A stretch of 18,517 nt of DNA from Calditrichaceae bacterium. GTDB lineage: Bacteria > Calditrichota > Calditrichia > Calditrichales > Calditrichaceae. The notes beneath the pieces were generated by a model. It made no database searches, was not told the origin of the DNA, and was given only the letters and a program-made list of their open reading frames with translations. The translations under genes were made by a program, and so were the position numbers. Shown piece after piece: positions 1-8,598 of this stretch. Each line of letters begins with the position of its first letter. Within the stretch, counting starts at the first letter, position 1. The stretch covers positions 1-18,517 of the forward strand of contig JAUVIB010000013.1 in the NCBI GenBank assembly GCA_030592985.1. Reading direction: 5' to 3'.

Positions 1-17
1 CAGACTCATTAATTAAA

Positions 18-38
18 GAATTTAGCCTTGGCTATAAA
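18..38 (-). terminator. possible weak terminator hairpin after the lyase gene
   Basis: Just beyond the stop codon of the minus-strand lyase gene lies a near-perfect inverted repeat, TAGCC-TT-GGCTA at 23-34, with partly pairing A/T flanks. Read on the minus strand it would form a short hairpin followed by a T-rich stretch. The stem is short and the T-run is interrupted, so this is only a candidate for the end of the leftward transcription unit. Confidence 0.25.
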
Positions 39-45
39 TCTATTT

Positions 46-1992
46 TTATTCGAGCCGGATTATGCTATAGGAATCAATATCAAACACAAGAATAGTAGAA
101 AAACCATTTATAGAGATCTTTAGCTTGATATCTTTTTCTGATTCGGATATGATTTGAGATAAGTACCGGGGTTTTTCACCTTCCTGATAGGGAATTGCCA
201 CAACTACAAAACGATAATTCTGCTGCCGGTGGAGTGGACGAATCGAGACAAATCGATTAAACTGCGTCGTGCTTGTCCGAGTAGCCTTGTAGGTGGTTTC
301 ATGCTGTTCAAAACATATAACACGATTGTCTTGTTTTGCCGGATGTAAAAACTGCACATCCAAGCGGGCGTTTTCGTTGATGATTTGAAAAATGCCCTCT
401 GGATTTTCTGAGACCTGTCCTTCATAATGCATCAACCATTCAAGCTGCCTGAAATTATCCGCTTTGATATCGTCAACAATCACAACAAATTTATTATCGA
501 TAAGAGTAATATAGCGGCGGAAGGTGTTTAAAAGATCACCATAGGCGTTGTCCGCTTCACCTATAGCAAACTGCAATTCGGGAGAAGATTTGAAATTTAT
601 AATTCGACCCTGAAACCTCTCACCATATCCCTGTCCTTGTCCGTCTATCAAAAGAGTGTTATGAGCTATTGTGTGATTTCCCTCGAAATCCCATCGGCGA
701 TCTTTAAACTCGAAAAATCCAAGATAATGTGCGTACGGCCAAACGTGTTGATCGATTAACAAAGGTTTTCCATAGGCGTGAAGAATGAACGAGTTCAGGT
801 CAAGGTGGGAGTGGTTTGCGGTGCTTTGCCCTGTTTTAAGTCCCACAAAAATTGCATCTTTTTCCCAGTTGCTGCGCATGGTGGCCACCTGGATACCGCG
901 GAAATGTTTGCCCAAAGTTAAAGTATCCGGCTTTTTTGATGTGAAATTAGGATCGTAAAAAAGAATATCCTGGATAGTGCTTCCGACATCTTTTTGAGAG
1001 CTCCATTGCCAGTATGGATTTTGAAACTGAGATGCAAAAAGAGACATGATCCAGGGGCGGGGGGGACCGGCATTGCAGTCGCTGAAATTAAAACTATCGC
1101 CTGCGGGAGTGCGGGTATAAAGCCCGAAATTTCCTGTTGCTGCTAAGAATGGAAGTTTGAATAAATCAACTGAACCATTAGAGATGTTATTCATGGCCTC
1201 GACGAACATGATGGCCTGTCCGATACCGTATCCCCAATAACTAACACCCTCATTCCAACCGCCATCAATACCGCCGTGACTGAGGACATCAGCAACTCCA
1301 TCAATTGCAAAATTGAGATTCTCTTTTACATTGGGCGCTTTCTCCAGTAAAGCCAGAGCTACAACGCCTATCTCGCCGCAGATGACCGAGCGCCAGTTGT
1401 GTTCGGCGTGGGTCCATCCCTCGGATTTTGTTGAATAAACCTGGTGGAAAGGTATGAGCGCCTGTCTGATTAATGTTTCTTCAATATTTACCCGTTCAAC
1501 CGGCGTCAGCATCGGATAGAGCCAATCATAACACAATGCCAAAATGTAACCTACACCTGCAACGCCCAAATCGACAGTCCTTGGTTTATGTTCGTCGTAT
1601 ACCCAGTCAGACCATTGGATCATTTGGCTGATAATTTTTCTGGCATAGTCCGCGTATTTTTTCTCCCTGGTTATTACAAAGGCAAAGGATAATTTTTCTG
1701 ATTCATTTCTTGCAACGTAACGAGAGGCATTGTAATCTGAATAGTCGGGCACTGGACGAGCTAAAATTGAATCGCACTCAGATAAAAATGTCAGAATACG
1801 AGGCGAATCTGAGTGATATTGTTGATAGAGTTGCTCTGCTCCATGCGAATCAAAATATAATCGGGGATGGCTGGAATTTTCCGGAATTTTCCATTTATCT
1901 AATTGTTTAAAGAAATCTGTTTTTGACTGAGCTGATAAAGAAACGTATATAAAGAGCAATATAAAAGTTGAACACAATAATAGTTTTCTCAT
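46..1992 (-). CDS. heparinase II/III-type polysaccharide lyase, secreted
   Basis: This 648-residue protein has a signal peptide (about residues 1-21, likely cut after SLSA). An N-terminal alpha/alpha toroid of the DUF4962/heparinase type covers about 35-350, and a C-terminal heparinase II/III beta-sandwich about 365-645. Family-type motifs are visible: HNWR (198-201), GGWNEGVSYWGYG (244-256) with a candidate catalytic Tyr252, and NHSHLDLNSF (393-402) with His394, His396 and Asp398 in the usual metal/substrate region. Proteins of this fold cleave uronic-acid-containing polysaccharides by beta-elimination, in the periplasm or at the cell surface. The exact polysaccharide lyase family and substrate cannot be fixed by eye; heparin is not implied. 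The ATG at 1992 has an AGGA ribosome site 7 bases upstream. It is the last gene of the leftward block, 121 bases after the Asp-box propeller gene, and its GH78 and sulfatase neighbours suggest a sulfated rhamnose/uronate polymer. Confidence 0.85.
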   Translation of the reverse strand: MRKLLLCSTFILLFIYVSLSAQSKTDFFKQLDKWKIPENSSHPRLYFDSHGAEQLYQQYHSDSPRILTFLSECDSILARPVPDYSDYNASRYVARNESEKLSFAFVITREKKYADYARKIISQMIQWSDWVYDEHKPRTVDLGVAGVGYILALCYDWLYPMLTPVERVNIEETLIRQALIPFHQVYSTKSEGWTHAEHNWRSVICGEIGVVALALLEKAPNVKENLNFAIDGVADVLSHGGIDGGWNEGVSYWGYGIGQAIMFVEAMNNISNGSVDLFKLPFLAATGNFGLYTRTPAGDSFNFSDCNAGPPRPWIMSLFASQFQNPYWQWSSQKDVGSTIQDILFYDPNFTSKKPDTLTLGKHFRGIQVATMRSNWEKDAIFVGLKTGQSTANHSHLDLNSFILHAYGKPLLIDQHVWPYAHYLGFFEFKDRRWDFEGNHTIAHNTLLIDGQGQGYGERFQGRIINFKSSPELQFAIGEADNAYGDLLNTFRRYITLIDNKFVVIVDDIKADNFRQLEWLMHYEGQVSENPEGIFQIINENARLDVQFLHPAKQDNRVICFEQHETTYKATRTSTTQFNRFVSIRPLHRQQNYRFVVVAIPYQEGEKPRYLSQIISESEKDIKLKISINGFSTILVFDIDSYSIIRLE

Positions 1993-2081
1993 TTAATATT
2001 CCTAAAAAACTTTTTCCGGATTTTAATGAAAAGAGCAGCCCTCATTATCTAAAATAACATGGATTCGATATCTGGTACTAC

Positions 2082-2102
2082 GAACTTTCGTTATAACGGT
2101 TC
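2082..2102. promoter_or_regulatory. palindrome in the gap upstream of the lyase gene
   Basis: The 10-base sequence CGTTATAACG (2089-2098) is a perfect palindrome. It is flanked by GAAC (2082-2085) and GTTC (2099-2102), which can also pair, with three extra T on one side. It sits in the 121-base gap between two minus-strand genes, about 90 bases upstream of the lyase start. It could be an operator or a small hairpin in the transcript. No second copy was noticed in the window, so a role is not established. Confidence 0.25.
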
Positions 2103-2113
2103 AAAATATGATA

Positions 2114-3901
2114 CTATTTTTCCTGATCATGTGATAAAATCTTCATTGGAATCTCTTCTTTCTCAAATCCAGGGCCATTCCAGCTTAATGTTAAACCTTG
2201 TCCACCCAGCATTTGAAAATATTTAAGAGCGATTTTATGTTTACCTGTGCGCAATGCTATGGTAGCATCCTCTTCTAAGAAAGCATGTGCTCCATCATGA
2301 TTGATAAGTTCCTGACCATCCAGGTAGAGTATACTGCCATCGTTGGAACCGAGATAAAATGTGTATTTATCATCTTTTGGAATATGGATATAGCCTTTAA
2401 AAATAAAAGCAAAGGATGTATCGCGCATTCGATTATCGATATTAATATTCTCAACAACACCTTTGGATTTCATATTCAGATTGGCAATTCCCGCAACGTT
2501 TGAAACAGACCCTTCATAATATTGAAAAATTAATCCTTTCCCTGTTTTAATGGGAGTGTTGATAGCAGGCTGAAAGATATCTGTTCCTATATACGTTGTA
2601 ATAAGTTCGCTTATGGTTTTCCCTTTAGTTTTAGCCTGTACCCATAAAGGTGTCGAGCGGGAAACAGTGATTGCTCCGGTATACAATTTATCCGGCATTT
2701 TGCGGTTTAGGCTGTAATAAATTTTAGCGTTTTTATCCGCGCAGGAGAGTTCAACAATACCGCTGCTGTCAGTCTTAATGATTGGCTTTTGTGTAGCTTC
2801 ACCATAGATCCAATCTAAATTCAAACGGGTAATCTGGGTTGTGGCAAGACCGATATTTTTTGAGCGGTCACCGGCACAATGTCCAAGAAGAATATGGTCT
2901 CCGACGAACTCAATGGCAGTATAACAGTACCAGCCGTTTGGATTACTTTCGAGGGTTTTATTTTTTTGCCATGTTTTACCTTCATTTTTTGATATGGCTA
3001 GATTAAAGGGTGTACGCTTTCCTCCGTCCCGGATCGCTTTATAATTATTATTCCAGACAAGCACCAGATCTCCGGTTTGTGGAATACGTTCAATGGAGGC
3101 CGGCGAGAGCGGAGATTTAATATTGCCCGGTTTAAGGGTAGACCAGCTCTCTCCCTGATTGGAAGAATAGGAAATATATTGTACACCGGATTCGGTACGA
3201 CAGAAGAGCATCAAACGGCCGTCCTTCAGCTCAACAAGTCCCGGTTCCTGTGTAGTTGCCTGATCGGGATTTGCAGCATCTTTACTCCTGCTCCATGTTT
3301 TTCCTTCATTGTCGGAATAGTAACATCTGATTTTTCCGATATTTGTTGTTTCCGTTTGCGGGGTTTTATGAAGAGATGTGGGAAATATCAATCTACCGGA
3401 TTTTAGTCTGATTAGACGGTCATTATTTACAACAAAATATCCCTTGTCGGGAATACATCTTATCGGCTCACTCCAGCTCTTTGCTTCATCGTCAGAGGTT
3501 CTTAGATAGGGGATACAATCAGATTCAGAATTTTTTCTTAGATAAAATAAGGCAATCCGCTCACCTGATAAGCGAATAAGTGAAACGGACATAATGTTCA
3601 TTCCGCCTTCATTTTCAAGAATGTTTACATCTTCCGGTGTCCATGTTTTCCCTTCATCAACGGAATAGCGTCCGGCGAGATGAGCGCCCGCATTATCTCC
3701 GCTGCCTTCGGTGAAATGAGTATAGATAAAAAGGATTCGTCCGTCTTTAAGCTTTATAAAATCTCCTTCACTATTACGAGGGTTTCCCTGATGAGGTTCA
3801 AGACGTAAAGTAATTTCTTTCTTCATCTCGGATTTATGGGTACATCCCGTGATTAGAATAAATAACAATATGATATGAATAGTTAATAATAAATTTTTCA
3901 T
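2114..3901 (-). CDS. Asp-box (sialidase-superfamily) propeller lipoprotein with chitobiase-C-like and PA14 tail
   Basis: This 595-residue predicted lipoprotein has the lipobox LITG-C20. Residues about 35-370 form a sialidase-type beta-propeller with five Asp boxes (80-87, 136-143, 196-203, 246-253, 304-311), such as SVDEGKTW and SDNEGKTW. It is followed by a small chitobiase/hexosaminidase C-terminal-like beta-sandwich (about 375-440) and a PA14 domain (about 455-590; conserved SNDGSILYLDG at 519-529), a fold often used to bind sugars. An arginine at 42 in NPRNSEGD may stand where true sialidases have the first arginine of the triad, but the classical FRIP motif is absent, so sialic acid hydrolysis is not supported. 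The protein may be a glycosidase or a binding protein for another acidic sugar. The tail matches that of the plus-strand propeller gene at 9335-11056. It lies 28 bases after the sulfatase gene and is probably co-transcribed with it. The ATG at 3901 has an AAGG ribosome site. Confidence 0.75.
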   Translation of the reverse strand: MKNLLLTIHIILLFILITGCTHKSEMKKEITLRLEPHQGNPRNSEGDFIKLKDGRILFIYTHFTEGSGDNAGAHLAGRYSVDEGKTWTPEDVNILENEGGMNIMSVSLIRLSGERIALFYLRKNSESDCIPYLRTSDDEAKSWSEPIRCIPDKGYFVVNNDRLIRLKSGRLIFPTSLHKTPQTETTNIGKIRCYYSDNEGKTWSRSKDAANPDQATTQEPGLVELKDGRLMLFCRTESGVQYISYSSNQGESWSTLKPGNIKSPLSPASIERIPQTGDLVLVWNNNYKAIRDGGKRTPFNLAISKNEGKTWQKNKTLESNPNGWYCYTAIEFVGDHILLGHCAGDRSKNIGLATTQITRLNLDWIYGEATQKPIIKTDSSGIVELSCADKNAKIYYSLNRKMPDKLYTGAITVSRSTPLWVQAKTKGKTISELITTYIGTDIFQPAINTPIKTGKGLIFQYYEGSVSNVAGIANLNMKSKGVVENINIDNRMRDTSFAFIFKGYIHIPKDDKYTFYLGSNDGSILYLDGQELINHDGAHAFLEEDATIALRTGKHKIALKYFQMLGGQGLTLSWNGPGFEKEEIPMKILSHDQEK

Positions 3902-3929
3902 TTGAATATACCTTTGTTAGTTGTGATTA

Positions 3930-5741
3930 TTATTTCATTTCATTCTTTTTGATGACCTCAACCTGCCAGGCACCTGCTTTACTGCCTCTATTCATAATCA
4001 AAGTCGCCAATAACTTGTGGTTACCTTCGTTTATTTGAACATCCTGAAATATTAGCTCCGATGGTTCTCCTGAAAATGATTTTTTATATCTGGCATTGTC
4101 AATTTCAAGAATCACATCACCCTCGGAATGCTGATTACGAAAACGAACCCGAATATCATAGATATTTCGCATATCCGAATGAAGCAGCCAGAATCCGGTA
4201 GCATCATCAAGCCACGGACTTTTTGCGATCTGACGCCAGTCCTGTCTCGTTAATACAACCGGATTTTCATATTTTGTTCCAATTGGGATATGTACCGGAC
4301 TGTAATTATCTGGCCTGGTTTGACTCACATCCTTAAACCAGATTTCATATGCATCTTTTAATTGTTTAATTATTTCGGGATTTTTAGCAGCAACATCCTT
4401 CATTTCCAGATTGTCATTTATCATATCAAATAATTCAAATTTTGGCTTACCGCTAAAATTTTCCTTAAAAAACCCACTGGCATGCAGCAATTTCCAATGC
4501 TGATTACGAATGGCAAAATTATTATAAAGCTGAGGGACATTAGTACGATGCGCTTGTAAAACAATATAACGATCCGGCCAGGATACATTTTTCTCAGTCA
4601 GAAGCGGAAGGATACTTTTTCCGTCTAATTTGAGGTTTTCCGGAGCAGTGATACCACAAGCGTCAAGAATAGTAGGCAGGACATCAATGTGAGCAGAAAT
4701 CTTATCACTAATCATGGAAGAATCCAATTTATTGGGCCAATACAAAAAAAGCGGGGAACGAATACCCCCTTCGTAAACTTCCGTTTTCTTCCCTTTCATC
4801 CCGGCCACATAGCGGTGTCCGTTGGGCCCGTTATCCACTAAAAAAATGACGAGTGTGTTCTCAGATATTTTTAAAGCATCTAATTTATTACGTAACATAC
4901 CTATATTATCGTCAATATTGGTAATCATGGCATAAATTCGCGCCCGCCGATCCGTATCAGAATCCGCCGGCAATAGGTGTCCGGTATTTTGGGGGAATTG
5001 AATATTATTAAGGTTCATTTTTTTGTATTCATCGTAAAGCTTTTTGGGAATGTCCTTAAAGGGTGAATGTGGCGCATTGGTTGATAAGTATAAAAAGAAA
5101 TTCTTTTTCTTTCTAGTGGTTTCTTTAATCCATTCTACAGCTTTATTAAAATAAATATCTGTACAATATCCCTTCTCCTGTACCTGCCGGCCATTATGAA
5201 ATAGGATGGGGTCTGTATATTTACCTTCACCTCCCGGCGGGTCGGATTCTTGACCGATACCGCCGCCTCTATGTATCAATACTTCATCAAATCCTTGTTC
5301 CTGGGGACGCATCGGATAGTTATCCCCAAGATGCCATTTCCCGAAAATGGCTGTAGCATATCCTGCTGATTTCATAATTTCAGCAATGGTAACTTCTTTT
5401 GGGTTCATCATAGCGCGCCCTAAGAAGGTGCCGACTACACCGGTTCGGTAGTTATAGCGCCCGGTCATTAAAGATGCGCGGGTTGGAGCACATACAGGGC
5501 TCACATAAAAATTGCTCATTTTTGCACTCTGTTTGGCCATAGCATCAATATTGGGTGTCTTTATCAGGGGATTGCCTGTTATGCCAAAATCTCCATATCC
5601 CTGATCATCGGTTAATATTATAATCACATTGGGACGTTTTTTTGTTGATAATTCACTTTTATTGTCTACTGAGCAGGAATAACTCATAAGCATAGCAAAA
5701 ATAATGGAAAAATAAGAGAGTCTGATCATTTTAATTCTCAT
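3930..5741 (-). CDS. family S1 arylsulfatase-type sulfatase, lipoprotein
   Basis: This formylglycine-dependent sulfatase removes sulfate esters from a carbohydrate. Numbering from the ATG at 5741 (603 residues), a lipoprotein signal ends in MSYS-C. The metal ligands Asp45-Asp46 lie in TDDQGYGD, the C-x-P-x-R maturation motif is CAPTR at 84-88 followed by ASLMTGR, and GKWHLG lies at 134-139. His225 lies in APHSPF, Asp303-Asn304 in VDNGPNG, and a conserved lysine follows in MKGKKTEVYEGG (about 315-326). All S1 active-site elements are present. Residues from about 500 to the end form an extra beta-sandwich, possibly carbohydrate binding. Cys84 must be converted to formylglycine by a maturase that is not in the window. 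The start is uncertain: the ATG at 5741 overlaps the upstream propeller gene by 11 bases, and an ATG at 5729 lies just after that gene's stop. The longer TTG start at 5759 only adds residues before the signal peptide. The overlap suggests translational coupling. The substrate subfamily is not resolvable by eye. Confidence 0.9.
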   Translation of the reverse strand: MRIKMIRLSYFSIIFAMLMSYSCSVDNKSELSTKKRPNVIIILTDDQGYGDFGITGNPLIKTPNIDAMAKQSAKMSNFYVSPVCAPTRASLMTGRYNYRTGVVGTFLGRAMMNPKEVTIAEIMKSAGYATAIFGKWHLGDNYPMRPQEQGFDEVLIHRGGGIGQESDPPGGEGKYTDPILFHNGRQVQEKGYCTDIYFNKAVEWIKETTRKKKNFFLYLSTNAPHSPFKDIPKKLYDEYKKMNLNNIQFPQNTGHLLPADSDTDRRARIYAMITNIDDNIGMLRNKLDALKISENTLVIFLVDNGPNGHRYVAGMKGKKTEVYEGGIRSPLFLYWPNKLDSSMISDKISAHIDVLPTILDACGITAPENLKLDGKSILPLLTEKNVSWPDRYIVLQAHRTNVPQLYNNFAIRNQHWKLLHASGFFKENFSGKPKFELFDMINDNLEMKDVAAKNPEIIKQLKDAYEIWFKDVSQTRPDNYSPVHIPIGTKYENPVVLTRQDWRQIAKSPWLDDATGFWLLHSDMRNIYDIRVRFRNQHSEGDVILEIDNARYKKSFSGEPSELIFQDVQINEGNHKLLATLIMNRGSKAGAWQVEVIKKNEMK

Positions 5742-6813
5742 CGATTTTAAGTTCTGCAAGATATATGGCAGTTATGGTTTCATCGTTTTTGTATTTTTCA
5801 TGAGATGAATAATAGGATATCAAAGCACGTTTCGGACTTAATTCAATGAAACCAGGATAAGAATTATCTCCGCCGCTCGGTAATTGCACAAAGGGATAAA
5901 GTTTATCGTCAATCAACCATGATAAGGCTGTTTTGTACCCATCATCCGTTTTTTTTCGTCCACCCACAAGATAACGGTTTCCCCATTTTACCAACAATGG
6001 ACCGCCAATATATTCGCCAAGATCTTTTCGTTCCCATTCCGTCCAGGGTGATTTTGAACGGCATAATTCGGCATTGTCGCGACCTCTTCTCGCAACAGCT
6101 AAAATAGTGCCGCCAGTTTCAAATAAAAATGCTGTTTCGTCCCCATTCTTTTGCTGAAAGAGTGATTTTTTCTTCCAGATTAATCCATCCTCACTCTCCA
6201 GCATGGCAGATTCCATAATAGTATTTCTGCTTTCCCCGAAGGAAAATATATCGGCAAATTCATGTTTCCTTCTGGCACATAAATAGGCTTTCCCCTGATA
6301 AGCGGCAGCGCGCCAGATGTAATGCCCGTATGTTCCTTCCAACATTACCGGTTCATGCCAAATAGTACCGTCTTCTGTCCATACAGCATATCCTAAATGT
6401 TCATTTATATTAAACGTATTCCTTTTAATATCAGGGTCGCCGTAATACCATGTACCGCTATAGATGAATAATTTATCCTTAAATCCAAGGAAATGGGGAT
6501 CGCGGGTGTCGCGATATTTTACATGAAACCGGTTTACCGTTTCCCACTTTTTCCCCTCTTTACTGCGCATTACAATTATTGAAGAGGTCGGATTAATTCC
6601 ATGTCCGTCCGGACAGCTTCTAAATGCCAAATAAATGTATCCCTTAAAACGGCACATATCGCTAAAAGCGTTATGTGCACCGTTATCAAAAATGCGGTTA
6701 ATGGAAACGATTTTTACTTTTGGTGTTTTTGCGTATAAGGAGTTATCAATCTTAAAAATTATCAAAATTAATAGTAAAATAATAATAAAGAATTTGAAAT
6801 TAGAATTTTTCAT
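5731..6813 (-). CDS. secreted sialidase-like beta-propeller protein (AHNAF / LPSGGD family)
   Basis: This 360-residue protein has an N-terminal hydrophobic signal (about 8-28, ending SLYA). The rest is a single beta-propeller that automatic annotation would probably call a BNR-repeat or exo-alpha-sialidase-like protein. Conserved blocks are AHNAF (46-50), FRSC (64-67), RDP (104-106), a GDETAFLF stretch (224-231), LPSGGDNSYPG (311-321) and SYYSSHE (333-339). The same blocks occur in the plus-strand gene at 9335-11056, so the two are paralogues. Real Asp boxes and the FRIP motif are not evident. Conserved Arg, Asp, Glu and Tyr residues make an enzyme acting on an acidic sugar plausible, but the reaction is unknown. 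The ATG at 6813 has a GGAG ribosome site (6819-6822) 5 bases upstream. The 3' end overlaps the sulfatase start, so the two products may act on the same substrate. Confidence 0.7.
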   Translation of the reverse strand: MKNSNFKFFIIILLLILIIFKIDNSLYAKTPKVKIVSINRIFDNGAHNAFSDMCRFKGYIYLAFRSCPDGHGINPTSSIIVMRSKEGKKWETVNRFHVKYRDTRDPHFLGFKDKLFIYSGTWYYGDPDIKRNTFNINEHLGYAVWTEDGTIWHEPVMLEGTYGHYIWRAAAYQGKAYLCARRKHEFADIFSFGESRNTIMESAMLESEDGLIWKKKSLFQQKNGDETAFLFETGGTILAVARRGRDNAELCRSKSPWTEWERKDLGEYIGGPLLVKWGNRYLVGGRKKTDDGYKTALSWLIDDKLYPFVQLPSGGDNSYPGFIELSPKRALISYYSSHEKYKNDETITAIYLAELKIDEN

Positions 6814-6972
6814 ACAATCTCCGCTGTTTTATTGATGACCATACTACTTTTCGGTTTATCCTGTTGAATTTAGTAAACTATTACATCGGGAGAATTTATT
6901 GTTAAAGAGTTCCCCTGCAGTTACGATACATTTTTGTTGGAGAAGTCCGGAAAATCTATCCATCATTTGCTT

Positions 6973-8466
6973 TTATTGTATTAATAACTTCATTTTTTTT
7001 GGTTTTGAAGGATTTAATGCGCTTTTTCTTTTTAATACTTGATCCCAATTCACGCCTGTTATTTTGCCATTAATGAATTTTAAATAGGCATATTCCTCTT
7101 TTTGCAGTATCCTTGAACTGTTTTTAGTCTGCTGATACTGTACAATAATTCTTGTCGGATTTTTTAGCACATGAATATGTAAAAAGCCACTGTCCCCGCT
7201 GTTGCCAACGGCGCCGGTGTTAAAAGCAAGGGCTCCGGAATCAGGGTTTCCTCTGCTAAAAATATACCGTTTATACCAATGAGTTGTTGCTCCAAGAATT
7301 AGATCCGCTTTACTCAGCAATTTCTTTTTTCGCGATTCATTTAATTGTTCTACCCATGGACCCGTATGTGCAAGAACAACAATAATATCATTGTCCGTTT
7401 TTTTTATACGGTCTAAAACGTCCATTAAGTATTGACGTGAACTTTCATTGAAAGCAATGGCCGGATCTTTCGGTGAATCAGAATAATGGAGTTGAATAAT
7501 GTGAACTTTTATTCCTTCATGCTCCTCCAGAGCGTAATATTCACATTTATTAGAGCGAATAATAACATGACTCCTATTTGCTAAATCCACATAATCCAGT
7601 ATTGGAGCGCCTGATCCCCAATCTGCTTGATCCTCACCCCAATATTCATTCTCTCCATCGGCCACATTAGGGTAAAAATGGTTATGCCACAAACTATCCG
7701 TCTTTATCAGAGGTAAAAATGGATTGGGCCTGTTATCCTTTACATGATCTCCTAAGCCAATAATAAAACGGTCTCCGGCTTCTCTAATCCAATGATCACA
7801 CTTGAACATGTGCATATTTTCTAATCCATAACCCTTATTATCACTCATTATAGAGAAACTATAAACAGCTAAACTATCCAATTTTTTTATTCCGTCAGGA
7901 GGATCATTCAGCTTGAGTACGGAAAATTGTAAATCGAACCAGGTGTTTTTATCAGCAGAACGATTTTGATGCACTTCAGCGGCAATGATGTTGATTCCCT
8001 TTTTCAGATTATATCCATCTTTTATGAAATAGTTTTGATACTTTTTCCTTTCACTGCGTTTCTCGATAGACTCCGGCATGGTGGAAAAAACTATTTCTCC
8101 ATCAGGCATATTGAGACGTTTAATCTCTTTACCGTTTAAATAAACCACAACTCCCGCATTAAGCAGAATATCAAGGTATATTCCATGTATATTTTCTGTG
8201 CTATCAATTTTAAATTTCTTCCTGAAATAGGTTGTTGTAACCGGTTTTAATTTCGTCGCAGCATCGTCACTATTTCCGAACATACCTTTGTTCCTTTGCC
8301 AATCAGAGTCATTAAAATCCGTTTGAATCCACGAACTACTAAGAGCCTTCCCGGAATCCAAATATTTCCAAGCGGATTCTTTTTGTACTAATGTGGATTG
8401 TACTGATTCTGAAAGAAAGATAAACAGAGCAAAAGTTAATAGGATAATATTATTTTTAAAATGCAT
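6973..8466 (-). CDS. secreted beta-sandwich plus metallophosphoesterase-like protein with altered active site
   Basis: This 497-residue protein has a signal peptide (about 1-24). Residues about 30-185 form a galactose-binding-like beta-sandwich of the type often placed before exported phosphoesterases (WKYLDSG, TTTYFRKKF, VVVYLNGKEI, AAEVHQNRS). Residues about 200-450 resemble a calcineurin-type metallophosphoesterase, but the usual metal ligands are changed. The D-x-H motif reads SDNKG (Asp209, with Lys in the His position), G-D-x-x-D is GDHVKD (239-244), G-N-H-D/E reads GENE (271-274), a histidine remains in AHTGP (His367), and G-H-x-H reads GATTH (392-396). It may be an inactive scaffold, use metal differently, or hydrolyse something other than a phosphoester. 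It is the first gene of the leftward block; its ATG at 8466 faces the divergent promoter region. The 159 bases after it separate it from the next gene. The fold assignment is likely; the function is unknown. Confidence 0.65.
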   Translation of the reverse strand: MHFKNNIILLTFALFIFLSESVQSTLVQKESAWKYLDSGKALSSSWIQTDFNDSDWQRNKGMFGNSDDAATKLKPVTTTYFRKKFKIDSTENIHGIYLDILLNAGVVVYLNGKEIKRLNMPDGEIVFSTMPESIEKRSERKKYQNYFIKDGYNLKKGINIIAAEVHQNRSADKNTWFDLQFSVLKLNDPPDGIKKLDSLAVYSFSIMSDNKGYGLENMHMFKCDHWIREAGDRFIIGLGDHVKDNRPNPFLPLIKTDSLWHNHFYPNVADGENEYWGEDQADWGSGAPILDYVDLANRSHVIIRSNKCEYYALEEHEGIKVHIIQLHYSDSPKDPAIAFNESSRQYLMDVLDRIKKTDNDIIVVLAHTGPWVEQLNESRKKKLLSKADLILGATTHWYKRYIFSRGNPDSGALAFNTGAVGNSGDSGFLHIHVLKNPTRIIVQYQQTKNSSRILQKEEYAYLKFINGKITGVNWDQVLKRKSALNPSKPKKMKLLIQ

Positions 8467-8598
8467 AATCCGGGAACTCCGTAAGTTTTTGATAAATCAA
8501 TCTCTATTGCCATAAATTGGTATTGTTTTATATATTAAAAAAAAGTAATTTCAAAACAAAAATTATTTAAGCGTTGATTAAATAAATTCGAGGATTGA
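8467..8598. promoter_or_regulatory. divergent promoter region between the two gene blocks
   Basis: This is the only divergent junction in the window, so both transcription units should start here. For the plus block, TTGCCA (8507-8512) and TATATT (8531-8536) are 18 bases apart and resemble sigma70 -35 and -10 boxes. For the minus block, TTGAAA (8554-8549) and TATAAA (8532-8527) are 16 bases apart on the other strand. The two candidate -10 boxes overlap, which would make the two directions compete. The region is very AT-rich, so such boxes also arise by chance, and no operator could be identified. Confidence 0.4.

Noticed and set aside
46..1992. Specific call as heparin lyase
   Set aside because: The fold is shared by lyases acting on many uronic-acid polymers, and nothing in the locus indicates heparin.
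3077..3406. 109-codon plus-strand reading frame inside the Asp-box propeller gene
   Set aside because: It lies wholly within a well-supported minus-strand gene, and its translation shows no domain or signal.
5742..5759. TTG at 5759 as sulfatase start
   Set aside because: It only adds six residues before the ATG at 5741, overlaps the upstream gene further, and has no clear ribosome site.
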